From NCBI GenBank assembly GCA_947584955.1, contig CANPWS010000096.1:1-5037 (forward strand): a DNA stretch of 5,037 bases. Reading direction: 5' to 3'. Every line of letters starts with the position of its first letter. Positions within the stretch are counted from its first letter, which is position 1. Under the pieces are notes generated by a model. The model did no database searches. It worked only from the letters and a program-made list of their open reading frames with translations, and had not been told where the DNA came from. Source of the stretch: an uncultured Bacilli bacterium. GTDB lineage: Bacteria; Bacillota_I; Bacilli_A; RF39; UBA660. Shown here in pieces: positions 1-5,037 of the stretch. A program made the position numbers and the translations under genes.

Positions 1-1
1 T

Positions 2-667
2 TTCCCAGGAGGAATATCTTCTCATGTTGCACCAGAAATGCCTGGTTCTATTCATGAAGGTGGAGAACTTGGATATAGTTTAGCTCATGCTGCAGGAGCT
101 GTTTTAGATAACAAAGATTTAATTGCTGCTTGTGTTGTTGGTGATGGAGAAGCAGAGACTGGTCCACTTGCAACTAGTTGGAATATAAATAAATTTTTAA
201 ATAAAAAGACAGATGGAACAGTTTTACCAATTTTACATAGAAATGGTTATAAGATTTCAAATCCTACAGTTTTTGGTAGAATGAATATGAGTGAAATAAC
301 AAATTTCTTTAAAGGACTTTCTTATAAACCTTATTTTGTTACTGGTAGCGATTCAATGAAAATGCATAATGAAATGGCTAGTGTTATGGATAAGGCTATT
401 AAAGAAACACAAAGAAGAAGGACAGTACAAGAAAAATATAATAAAGATCATGGTATAATACCAAAGACTATAATAAAAGAAATAAGAGATTTAATTTCCA
501 ATGAAGATAATGAAGTAAAAGATAAAAAGAAAATAAAATTAAGTAAGAAAGATAAAATAAATAAAATAGAACAATTAACTAAAGAAATGAATCTTGCTGC
601 TAAAAATCTTGATTTTGAAAGAGCAATGGAATTAAGAGATATAATATTTGAACTAGAAAGCAATTAA
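2..667 (+). CDS. Chimeric ORF: internal phosphoketolase fragment joined in frame to the UvrB C-terminus (5' partial)
   Basis: The frame is open to the left edge; counting from base 2 there are 221 residues, and the ATG at base 38 is only an internal Met. Residues 1 to about 130 match the ThDP-binding region of xylulose-5-phosphate/fructose-6-phosphate phosphoketolase: [24 protein letters not shown], the [14 protein letters not shown] cofactor motif (47 onward), and [12 protein letters not shown], whose Asn and Tyr are expected metal/cofactor ligands. That enzyme is about 800 residues and splits sugar phosphates to acetyl phosphate. From about residue 130 the protein switches to the end of UvrB, the DNA-damage-loading helicase of nucleotide excision repair: [30 protein letters not shown], a lysine-rich linker, then a UVR motif (187-218, [13 protein letters not shown]) that contacts UvrC. 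The rest of phosphoketolase and all UvrB helicase motifs are absent, so neither activity is expected from this chain. The phosphoketolase part looks richer in G+C than the UvrB part. Both identities are sure; whether the fusion is real is not. Confidence 0.9.
   Translation, partial: FPGGISSHVAPEMPGSIHEGGELGYSLAHAAGAVLDNKDLIAACVVGDGEAETGPLATSWNINKFLNKKTDGTVLPILHRNGYKISNPTVFGRMNMSEITNFFKGLSYKPYFVTGSDSMKMHNEMASVMDKAIKETQRRRTVQEKYNKDHGIIPKTIIKEIRDLISNEDNEVKDKKKIKLSKKDKINKIEQLTKEMNLAAKNLDFERAMELRDIIFELESN
386..409 (+). other. Junction between phosphoketolase and UvrB sequence
   Basis: These bases encode MDKAIKET. Upstream, the text follows phosphoketolase ([11 protein letters not shown], in the helix after the ThDP region). 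Downstream, ETQRRR is the invariant UvrB tail. The octapeptide itself fits both: UvrB has a 'SM..AI.ET.RRR' consensus and phosphoketolase has '(L/M)D..I.EI' at this place. The switch therefore lies at a short sequence that two unrelated genes could share. This is the usual signature of a false join in a short-read assembly or of microhomology-mediated recombination. The exact crossover cannot be placed without the parent genes. Confidence 0.75.
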
Positions 668-1585
668 AGTAATAATGAAACTGATAAAAATAGCTAAAAT
701 AGTTTGGAAAACTCTACCAATAAAAAAGTTACGATAAGAAATATCGGTGTATGATAGTTCATTAATAACCTGCATATGAACAGAAAATCCACCAAAAGAA
801 AGTACTGCCGAAGATATAACAACAAGAAAACTAGAACTAAAATTATAAAGACTAATTTCTTTAAGACCACTAGTAATTTCTAATAAAGATTTAACTAAAA
901 TTCCATTTAAAGAATTAAAGTTAAATAAATTAATAATAAGAGTAGATACAATTAAAAAAGAACTAAGTGTACCTAAAATAAGTAAAAGACTATCGATAGA
1001 ATTTTTAATAGCTTTTGAAAAAGTATTACCAAACGTATTAAAATTATTACTATTTATGTTATAATAATTACTTGGATTATTAAATTTTCTTAGTAAAATA
1101 GCAATAATAAAATTAGGTAAATAATGTGAAAGCAAAATAATTAATCCAAGTTTACTATCATTAAAAAACATAATAGTTAAAGTACCAAGAATAAACATAG
1201 GATTAGAAAAGTGAGTAAAAAATAATAAATGTTCTGCTTCATCTTTAGAAATTTTACCATCATTATATAAAATCTTAATATTTCTAGCATTTGATGGAAA
1301 ACCAGAAATAAGACTAATAAAAAAGATAAACAAAGCATTATCACTAATATTAAATAATTTTTTAAAAAAATTTCTAATAAATTTAGGAATATAATAAATA
1401 GCATTATAACTATTTAAAATATCAGATATGACAAAAAAGGGAAATAAAGATGGTATAATAGAGCTAATCCAAATATTTAAAGAAAAACTAACAGTATTAA
1501 ATACAACATTTCTATTTAAAAATATTAAAATTAGAAAAAAAAGACAAGTAATAATAACTAGTACATTAAAATAAATTCTTTTCAT
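653..1585 (-). CDS. ylbJ: YlbJ-type sporulation integral membrane protein
   Basis: A 310-residue polytopic membrane protein of the YlbJ family (nucleoside-recognition/gate fold). In B. subtilis ylbJ is made in the mother cell under sigma-E and is needed for a robust spore cortex; its transport substrate is unknown. Visible family marks are a hydrophobic N-terminal helix (8-23), SLFPFFVIS (46-54), SGFPSNA (94-100), [18 protein letters not shown] (114-131), LEITSGL (235-241) and [10 protein letters not shown] (263-272), with a final membrane helix at 289-309. Polar Asn-rich residues 168-185 form a loop between the two halves. Its 3' end overlaps the convergent UvrB-like end by 15 bases. There is no Shine-Dalgarno sequence before the ATG, but a CATATAAT octamer on the minus strand ends 6 bases before it, suggesting a sigma-E promoter and possibly a leaderless mRNA. 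In B. subtilis ylbJ and ylbL lie in the same cluster and orientation; here they diverge. Confidence 0.85.
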   Translation of the reverse strand: MKRIYFNVLVIITCLFFLILIFLNRNVVFNTVSFSLNIWISSIIPSLFPFFVISDILNSYNAIYYIPKFIRNFFKKLFNISDNALFIFFISLISGFPSNARNIKILYNDGKISKDEAEHLLFFTHFSNPMFILGTLTIMFFNDSKLGLIILLSHYLPNFIIAILLRKFNNPSNYYNINSNNFNTFGNTFSKAIKNSIDSLLLILGTLSSFLIVSTLIINLFNFNSLNGILVKSLLEITSGLKEISLYNFSSSFLVVISSAVLSFGGFSVHMQVINELSYTDISYRNFFIGRVFQTILAIFISFIITLIAF

Positions 1586-1591
1586 ACTTAG

Positions 1592-1621
1592 ATTATATGT
1601 ACAAGATATAGATATTTATGA
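1592..1621 (-). promoter_or_regulatory. Candidate sigma-E-like promoter of ylbJ
   Basis: On the minus strand, TCATAAAT (plus-strand 1614-1621) lies 14 bases before CATATAAT (1592-1599). This resembles the sigma-E pattern known from Bacillus (about GTCATATT, 14-15 bases, CATACAAT), and ylbJ is a sigma-E gene there. The start of transcription would fall on or next to the ATG at 1585. The region is extremely AT-rich, so a chance match is possible. Confidence 0.4.
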
Positions 1622-1665
1622 ATAAAAAAATTAAAAATAAATAAAATTAATCATGGAGGATATTG

Positions 1666-2658
1666 ATGAATAAAATAAAAGAGTATCTAAAAGAATATAA
1701 ATTATTTATAATAATATTATTAGTAGCATTTATAGTATTTAATATTAGACTTCCATATTATGTTATGGCACCAGGTGGAATAATACCTATAGATGATAGA
1801 ATAGAAACGATAGAAAAAAATGATAGTAAAGGAAGTATTAATTTACTTTATGTGACAGAATATAATGGAACTGTAAGCTCACTATTATTATCATTATTTT
1901 TAAGTAACTGGGATGTTCAAAAAATAGAAACAGAACAAATTGCTGATGAAAAATTGGAAGAAATACATCAAAGAAATAAAATACTTTTAGATAATTCAAA
2001 GCAAAATGCTATTTTTGTTGCATATCGTAAAGCAGGTAAAGAAATAAAAATAACTAATAAAAAGAATTTAATAATTGGTGTAACAGAAGATAATGGATTA
2101 AAAATAAATGATGAAATACTAGAAGCAAATGGAATAGTTATTGAAGATATAAATACTTTAAAAGATATAATAAGTAAAACAGAAGTTGGAGAAAAAATAA
2201 AATTAAAGATAAAAAGAAATGAAAAAGAAATGAATTTTGATATTCCTGTTAATTTAAAAAATAATATGAAAGTAATGGGAGTAGTTATGGTTACAAATTA
2301 TGAATATAGCCTTGATCCAAGTATAAAAATAGATTTCAAAGAAAGTGAAGGAGGTTCATCTGGAGGAGTAATGATGGCTACTAGTATTTACAATAAGCTT
2401 ACAGAAAATGATATAACTAAAGGACTTGATATTGCAGGAACAGGAACAATAGATATTGAAGGAAATGTTGGAGAAATAGATGGTGTTAAATATAAAATAA
2501 TGGGGGCAGTAAAAAATAAAATTGATTTAGTTTTTGTACCAAGTGGTAATTATGAAGAAGCTATAAATACCAAAAAAGAAAATAAATATGACATTGAAAT
2601 AGTAAGTATAGATACCTTTGATGATGTAATAAACTATTTAGAAAATTATAAAAAGTAA
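1666..2658 (+). CDS. ylbL: YlbL/SepM-type membrane-anchored PDZ and Lon-like serine protease
   Basis: A 330-residue protein starting at the ATG at 1666. GGAGGA at 1655-1660 gives 6 bases between GGAGG and this ATG; the in-frame TTG at 1663 is too close. Order: short cytoplasmic N-terminus, one membrane anchor (about 13-30), the family-typical PYYVMAPGG segment just after it, a PDZ domain (about 130-195, with a GLKINDEILEANG core), and a Lon (S16) protease domain. The catalytic Ser is Ser232 in GGSSGG, where Lon has GPSAG. The catalytic Lys is Lys277 in GVKYKIMGA, aligning with GLKEKLLAA of Lon, with the AGTGTIDIEGNVGEIDG strand between. The active site should face outside the membrane. In B. 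subtilis YlbL degrades the division inhibitor YneA after DNA damage; in streptococci SepM trims a competence peptide. The substrate here is unknown. A terminator follows, so it is transcribed separately from spoIVFA. Confidence 0.88.
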   Translation: MNKIKEYLKEYKLFIIILLVAFIVFNIRLPYYVMAPGGIIPIDDRIETIEKNDSKGSINLLYVTEYNGTVSSLLLSLFLSNWDVQKIETEQIADEKLEEIHQRNKILLDNSKQNAIFVAYRKAGKEIKITNKKNLIIGVTEDNGLKINDEILEANGIVIEDINTLKDIISKTEVGEKIKLKIKRNEKEMNFDIPVNLKNNMKVMGVVMVTNYEYSLDPSIKIDFKESEGGSSGGVMMATSIYNKLTENDITKGLDIAGTGTIDIEGNVGEIDGVKYKIMGAVKNKIDLVFVPSGNYEEAINTKKENKYDIEIVSIDTFDDVINYLENYKK

Positions 2659-2692
2659 AAAGAATGTTTAAAAAAAGTAGGCATTCTTTTTT
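2657..2692 (+). terminator. Rho-independent terminator after ylbL
   Basis: AAAAAGAATG (2657-2666) pairs perfectly with CATTCTTTTT (2682-2691). The stem can extend inward by four pairs, two of them G-U, leaving a 7-base loop. The descending arm itself supplies the U tract (2687-2692). It overlaps the last two bases of the ylbL stop codon. The arms are symmetric (A tract on the other strand), but no minus-strand gene ends here. Confidence 0.8.
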
Positions 2693-2700
2693 ATAAGTAA

Positions 2701-2729
2701 GTCTTATTTATTTATAAAAATCATATATA
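2701..2729 (+). promoter_or_regulatory. Candidate sigma-E-like promoter of spoIVFA
   Basis: GTCTTATT (2701-2708) differs by one base from the Bacillus sigma-E -35 (GTCATATT) and is followed after 13 bases by CATATATA (2722-2729), a partial match to CATACAAT. It lies just after the ylbL terminator. In B. subtilis the spoIVF operon is under sigma-E. Transcription would start close to the Shine-Dalgarno sequence AGGTG (2736-2740), leaving a very short leader, which weakens the call. Confidence 0.35.
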
Positions 2730-2745
2730 TAAAGTAGGTGATAAT

Positions 2746-3369
2746 ATGATAGATACTACAAAATATATAGAAAAAATTAAAAATAGAGAAGATAAAAATA
2801 AAAAAGAAAAAAATAATAAAGTAAATAAAAAAAAGAAAACAAAAAATTTAATAAACAAAGTTCTAGTAGTAGCAGTATTATTTTTAATAAATTTAATAGT
2901 AATGAAATCAAATGAAGATTATAGAAATTTTATTCATGAAAAAATTTATAACAACAATTTTTCGTTTACTAAAATAAAAGAGTTTTATAATAAATATCTA
3001 GGTGGAGTAGAAGCTTTAGATAAATTAGTTAATAATAGTAAACCAGTATTTAACGAAACACTTTCATATAAGAATAGTAGTATTTATTTAGATGGTGTAA
3101 AATTAGAAGTTGCATCATCTTATTTAGTACCAGTAATAGAAGATGGTTTAGTAGTTTTTGTAGGAGAAAAAGAAAACTATGGAAATACTATAATAATACA
3201 AGGAATAGATGGAATAGATATTTGGTATGGAAATATGGCAAATACTTCAGTAAAACTTTATGACTATGTTGAAAAAGGAGCGTTACTAGGTGAAGTATCA
3301 AATAATAGTTTATATTTAGTTTATTCAAAAGATGATAAATTTTTAGATTATAAAGAGTACTTAAAATAA
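2746..3369 (+). CDS. spoIVFA: Stage IV sporulation protein FA-like membrane protein with degenerate M23 domain
   Basis: A 207-residue protein; the start is supported by AGGTG 5 bases upstream. It has a very Lys-rich N-terminus (about 10-38), one membrane helix (37-53), a linker, and a C-terminal LytM/M23-like beta domain (about 125-207; VPVIEDGLVVFVG, YGNTIIIQGIDG, WYGNM, VEKGALLGEV, final YKEYL). The zinc ligands of active M23 enzymes are missing: the YxHL position reads YGNM and the HLHFE position reads SLYLVYS. That is as expected for SpoIVFA, a scaffold rather than a hydrolase. In B. subtilis SpoIVFA (264 residues) sits in the outer forespore membrane, holds SpoIVFB with BofA, and is cleaved by forespore proteases to release pro-sigma-K processing. 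This copy is shorter, mainly in the linker. Identity rests on architecture plus position directly before spoIVFB; the sequence alone is diverged. Confidence 0.78.
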   Translation: MIDTTKYIEKIKNREDKNKKEKNNKVNKKKKTKNLINKVLVVAVLFLINLIVMKSNEDYRNFIHEKIYNNNFSFTKIKEFYNKYLGGVEALDKLVNNSKPVFNETLSYKNSSIYLDGVKLEVASSYLVPVIEDGLVVFVGEKENYGNTIIIQGIDGIDIWYGNMANTSVKLYDYVEKGALLGEVSNNSLYLVYSKDDKFLDYKEYLK

Positions 3370-3384
3370 TTTAAGTATTTTTTT
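3356..3384 (+). terminator. Hairpin with U tract around the spoIVFA stop codon; possible attenuator
   Basis: TACTTAAA (3358-3365) pairs with TTTAAGTA (3370-3377), extendable by a G-U and an A-U pair, with a 4-base loop containing the TAA stop of spoIVFA (3367-3369). Seven T follow (3378-3384). The shape is that of an intrinsic terminator, but the stem has only one G-C pair and would be weak. Ribosomes finishing spoIVFA would cover the stem, so it could act as a partial or translation-coupled attenuator between spoIVFA and spoIVFB. Confidence 0.45.
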
Positions 3385-3392
3385 CATATAAT
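3385..3392 (+). promoter_or_regulatory. CATATAAT -10-like octamer just upstream of spoIVFB
   Basis: This octamer is identical to the one before ylbJ and ends 5 bases before the spoIVFB ATG. No convincing -35 is seen at 13-15 bases upstream (AAAATAAT at 3363-3370 is the best available). If used, the transcript would begin at or next to the ATG, giving spoIVFB its own leaderless message. Confidence 0.3.
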
Positions 3393-3397
3393 TTATT

Positions 3398-4147
3398 ATG
3401 AAAAAAATTAAATTTCATTATACATATTATATAATTAGTTTATCTTTTATTTTAACAGGGGGTTTTGTAAATTTAATTGCTTTTACTAGTATAATATTAA
3501 TTCATGAATTAGGGCATTATTTAGCTTGCTTAAAAACTAAAGTAAATGTAAGTAAAATAACAATTTATCCATATGGAGGTATAACCCAAATAGAAGATTT
3601 AATAGATCTTGATTTAAAAAAAGAATTATTAATAAGTATATCAGGAATAATTATCCAAAGTATTTTTTTCTTTCTAATTTATTTTTTGTACAGTAAAGGA
3701 TTAATTAGAGAATATACATATCAAATATTTTATAATTATCATTATTCTATTTTAATATTTAATTTAATACCTATTTATCCATTAGATGGTTCAAAGATAT
3801 TAAATATAATAATAAATAAAATATTTAATTTTAGATTAAGTAACTTTTTTCTTATTATAATTTCAATAATAAATATAATAATATTATCTTTTATATATAA
3901 AGTAAATTATTCATATGTTATGATAATTTTAATATTAATAAATTATTTATATAGTTATATTAAAAATTTAAAATATATGTATAATAGGTTTTTATTAGAA
4001 AAATTTTTGTATAGAAAAGAATATAGTAATAAGAAGATTATTAAAAATTATACTAATATGTATAGAAATACTAACCATTTAATTAAAATAGATAATAAGT
4101 ATCAAAAAGAGAATGATTTTTTAGATAAAATGTTTGACTTAAAATAG
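3398..4147 (+). CDS. spoIVFB: Stage IV sporulation protein FB, M50 (site-2) intramembrane metalloprotease
   Basis: A 249-residue, very hydrophobic protein of the SpoIVFB branch of the M50 family. The zinc motif HELGH is at 36-40 (ligands His36 and His40, catalytic Glu37), followed by VSKITIYPYGGITQIED (51-67), the family signature after the first catalytic helix. The second metal motif NLIPIYPLDG is at 122-131, with Asp130 as third ligand. Further membrane helices lie at about 76-98 and 148-190. In B. subtilis SpoIVFB cuts the pro-sequence from sigma-K in the mother cell. The tail (about 191-249) is short and basic and shows no recognisable CBS domain, whereas the B. subtilis protein is about 288 residues with one. 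There is no Shine-Dalgarno sequence before the ATG. The gene is 28 bases after spoIVFA and its 3' end carries the rplU promoter. Confidence 0.88.
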   Translation: MKKIKFHYTYYIISLSFILTGGFVNLIAFTSIILIHELGHYLACLKTKVNVSKITIYPYGGITQIEDLIDLDLKKELLISISGIIIQSIFFFLIYFLYSKGLIREYTYQIFYNYHYSILIFNLIPIYPLDGSKILNIIINKIFNFRLSNFFLIIISIINIIILSFIYKVNYSYVMIILILINYLYSYIKNLKYMYNRFLLEKFLYRKEYSNKKIIKNYTNMYRNTNHLIKIDNKYQKENDFLDKMFDLK

Positions 4148-4162
4148 AAAATATGGTACAAT
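4134..4162 (+). promoter_or_regulatory. Housekeeping (sigma-A type) promoter of the rplU-prp-rpmA operon
   Basis: TTGACT (4134-4139) and TACAAT (4157-4162) are separated by exactly 17 bases, and TGG directly before the -10 gives an extended -10. The -35 lies inside the last codons of spoIVFB and the -10 starts 10 bases after its stop. Transcription should begin near 4169, just before the L21 leader structure. This is the best promoter in the window and separates constitutive ribosomal-protein expression from the sporulation genes. Confidence 0.85.
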
Positions 4163-4173
4163 CATAATGTTTT

Positions 4174-4252
4174 AAAGACCTCGGGTTGATACTCAACCGC
4201 ACCAAAAAGGTATAAGCAGATTTAAAAAAATCCACCTTAAGGGCGAGTCTTT
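4174..4252 (+). ncRNA. L21 ribosomal protein leader RNA (cis-regulatory)
   Basis: A structured 5' UTR directly before rplU in the place of the known Firmicutes L21 leader. Outer stem: AAAGA (4174-4178) with TCTTT (4248-4252), a bulged C, then CTCG (4180-4183) with CGAG (4244-4247). Inside is a hairpin GGTTGA (4184-4189) with TCAACC (4193-4198), then a second arm AAGGT (4207-4211) with ACCTT (4234-4238) that encloses GATTT (4219-4223) with AAATC (4228-4232). The stretch is distinctly richer in G+C than its surroundings. The family is thought to let L21 control its own operon. There is no U tract after the outer stem, so simple attenuation at this stem is not indicated. The Shine-Dalgarno lies 12 bases beyond the structure. 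Confidence 0.85.
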
Positions 4253-4278
4253 GAAGAAAATAAAGGAGGTATACAATA

Positions 4279-4578
4279 ATGAAAGCAGTAATAGAAACTG
4301 GTGGAAAACAATATTATGTTGCTGAAGGTGATATAATTTATGTTGAAAAATTAGATTTAAACGAAGGCGATAAAGTTGTTTTTGACAAAGTATTAATGGC
4401 AGATGGTGTTAGTGGAAATCCTTATGTTTCTGGTGTAACAGTTGAAGGCGTTGTTTTAAAGCAAGGTAAAGGTAAAAAAATAAAAGTATTTACTTATGTA
4501 CCAAACAAAAGATCAACTAGAAAAACAAGAGGACATCGTCAACCTTATACTAAAATTGAAATTAAATTAGTTAAATAG
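4279..4578 (+). CDS. rplU: 50S ribosomal protein L21
   Basis: A 99-residue protein, the usual bL21 length, colinear from start to end: [18 protein letters not shown] at the N-terminus, the central DKVLMADG segment, and the basic [19 protein letters not shown] tail that binds 23S rRNA. The start is set by AAAGGAGG (4262-4269) 9 bases before the ATG. It is the first gene of the operon with prp and rpmA, with a strong promoter and the L21 leader upstream. It is richer in G+C and in preferred codons than the sporulation genes, as expected for a highly expressed gene. L21 binds 23S rRNA in the large subunit. Confidence 0.98.
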   Translation: MKAVIETGGKQYYVAEGDIIYVEKLDLNEGDKVVFDKVLMADGVSGNPYVSGVTVEGVVLKQGKGKKIKVFTYVPNKRSTRKTRGHRQPYTKIEIKLVK

Positions 4579-4591
4579 GGTATAATTATTT

Positions 4592-4897
4592 ATGATTAAA
4601 GTAAGTGTAAAAAAAGATAGTAATATAATTAAAAATATTACTATTACAGGACATGCTAATTATGATGAATATGGAAAAGATATTGTATGTGCAGCAGTAA
4701 GTGCAACTGTTATTACAACAATATATGGCATAATAGCATTAGAGGACTTTATATTAGAAGAAGAAGAAAGTGAAGATAAGTTAATCATTAATGTAAAAGA
4801 AAATGAAAATATATCACAAATACTTTTGGGAAATATGCTTACACTTTTAGAAAATCTAGTTATAAAGTATCCTAAAAACATAAAAATATATTATTAA
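4592..4897 (+). CDS. prp: Ribosomal-processing cysteine protease Prp (YsxB family)
   Basis: A 101-residue protein of the YsxB/Prp family. The catalytic pair is visible: His21 in [12 protein letters not shown] and Cys33 in DIVCAAVSA, at the spacing known from Staphylococcus aureus Prp. The acidic segment 51-63 ([13 protein letters not shown]) precedes the last strand and helix. Prp removes the N-terminal extension of L27, and that extension is present on the next gene. It sits 13 bases after rplU, and its stop codon overlaps the rpmA Shine-Dalgarno. Its own ribosome binding site is poor (AGGG at 4577-4580, 11 bases away), which would keep a protease at low level next to two highly expressed genes. 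A TATAAT ends 5 bases before its ATG. Confidence 0.93.
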   Translation: MIKVSVKKDSNIIKNITITGHANYDEYGKDIVCAAVSATVITTIYGIIALEDFILEEEESEDKLIINVKENENISQILLGNMLTLLENLVIKYPKNIKIYY

Positions 4898-4908
4898 GGA
4901 GGATAATG

Positions 4909-5037
4909 ATGAAGTTCTTAGAATTTAATATACAATTATTTGCTCATAAAAAAGGACAATCTTCAACTAGCAATGGTAGAGATTCAGCAGGTCGTAGACT
5001 TGGAGCAAAAGCAAGTGATGGAGAAAAAATAACAGCA
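4909..5037 (+). CDS. rpmA: 50S ribosomal protein L27 with Prp-cleavable N-terminal extension (3' partial)
   Basis: The first 43 residues are visible and the frame runs off the right edge; the family is about 95 residues. The start is the second of two tandem ATGs: AAGGAGG (4896-4902) lies 6 bases before the ATG at 4909 but only 3 before the one at 4906. The N-terminus [11 protein letters not shown] is followed by [19 protein letters not shown], the conserved L27 start that reaches toward the peptidyl-transferase centre. The extension matches the Firmicutes type (S. aureus: LNLQFF before ASKKG), so Prp should cut after Phe11 (codons 4939-4941 and 4942-4944). The P1 Phe is kept, while P2 is Leu rather than Phe. 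It is the third gene of the rplU operon. Confidence 0.96.
   Translation, partial: MKFLEFNIQLFAHKKGQSSTSNGRDSAGRRLGAKASDGEKITA

Noticed and set aside
38..40. ATG at 38 as a translation start for the first ORF
   Set aside because: The frame is open upstream to base 2 and those 12 codons continue the phosphoketolase consensus (FPGG, SHVAPE), so this Met is internal.
448..663. Minus-strand 71-residue open frame
   Set aside because: It is the antisense shadow of the UvrB tail, has a low-complexity Leu/Ser/Ile/Phe composition and no family resemblance.
1177..1404. Minus-strand 75-residue open frame
   Set aside because: It lies wholly inside ylbJ on the same strand in another frame. Its hydrophobic composition reflects the AT-rich membrane-protein code.
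1621..1650. A/T-rich tract before ylbL as a replication or binding site
   Set aside because: It is simple AT composition without repeats or recognisable boxes.
1663..1665. TTG as the start of ylbL
   Set aside because: It is only 3 bases from GGAGG; the ATG at 1666 has the normal 6-base spacing.
2759..2850. Lysine-rich poly-A stretch as a slippage or recoding site
   Set aside because: Long A runs are common across this genome and the frame continues unbroken into a normal membrane helix, so nothing points to programmed frameshifting.
2746..3369. Active M23 peptidoglycan hydrolase
   Set aside because: The domain outline is there, but the His and Asp zinc ligands are replaced (YGNM, SLYLVYS). 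With spoIVFB next to it, SpoIVFA is the better call.
4660..4881. Minus-strand 73-residue open frame
   Set aside because: It is antisense to prp, whose catalytic residues and synteny are clear.
4906..4908. First of two tandem ATGs as the rpmA start
   Set aside because: It is 3 bases from GGAGG, while the second ATG has 6 bases and gives the usual length of L27 extension. The protein changes by one Met only.

Overview
This window is very AT-rich (by eye about a quarter G+C) and reads as a low-GC Gram-positive genome of the Bacillota/Bacilli type. Three genes belong to the endospore programme (ylbJ, spoIVFA, spoIVFB). The block spoIVFA-spoIVFB-rplU-prp-rpmA has the same order as in Bacillus subtilis. 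The standard genetic code fits: Trp is TGG and no in-frame TGA is needed. The strong AT bias and short proteins suggest a gut-type or Mollicutes-related Bacilli lineage, but that placement is inference.

Bases 2-667 hold one open frame that enters from the left edge. Its first part is an internal piece of phosphoketolase with the ThDP-binding region. Its last ~85 residues are unmistakably the C-terminus of the excision-repair protein UvrB, with the UVR motif. The join falls at a short stretch that reads acceptably in both families, so it is either an assembly chimera or a true recombination, and this is the most anomalous point in the window. The convergent gene ylbJ (653-1585, minus strand) overlaps its end by 15 bases.

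ylbL (1666-2658), a membrane-anchored PDZ plus Lon-type serine protease, diverges from ylbJ and ends at a clear intrinsic terminator. Next come spoIVFA (2746-3369), a membrane anchor with a degenerate M23 domain, and spoIVFB (3398-4147), the M50 intramembrane protease. In B. subtilis the SpoIVF complex activates pro-sigma-K. A hairpin with a U tract surrounds the spoIVFA stop codon, so the two genes may be partly uncoupled.

A near-consensus housekeeping promoter overlaps the end of spoIVFB and starts the ribosomal unit: an L21 leader RNA, rplU (L21), prp (the cysteine protease that trims L27), and rpmA (L27, cut off by the right edge). The L27 fragment keeps the N-terminal extension that Prp removes, so protease and substrate sit side by side.

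The most interesting signal not explained by gene calls concerns translation starts. The three genes with no good Shine-Dalgarno sequence (ylbJ, spoIVFB, prp) all carry the hexamer TATAAT ending 5-6 bases before the ATG, as expected for leaderless mRNAs. The four other visible starts all have a Shine-Dalgarno sequence. I saw no mobile element, CRISPR array, tRNA or rRNA, and no gene-free stretch longer than about 130 bases.
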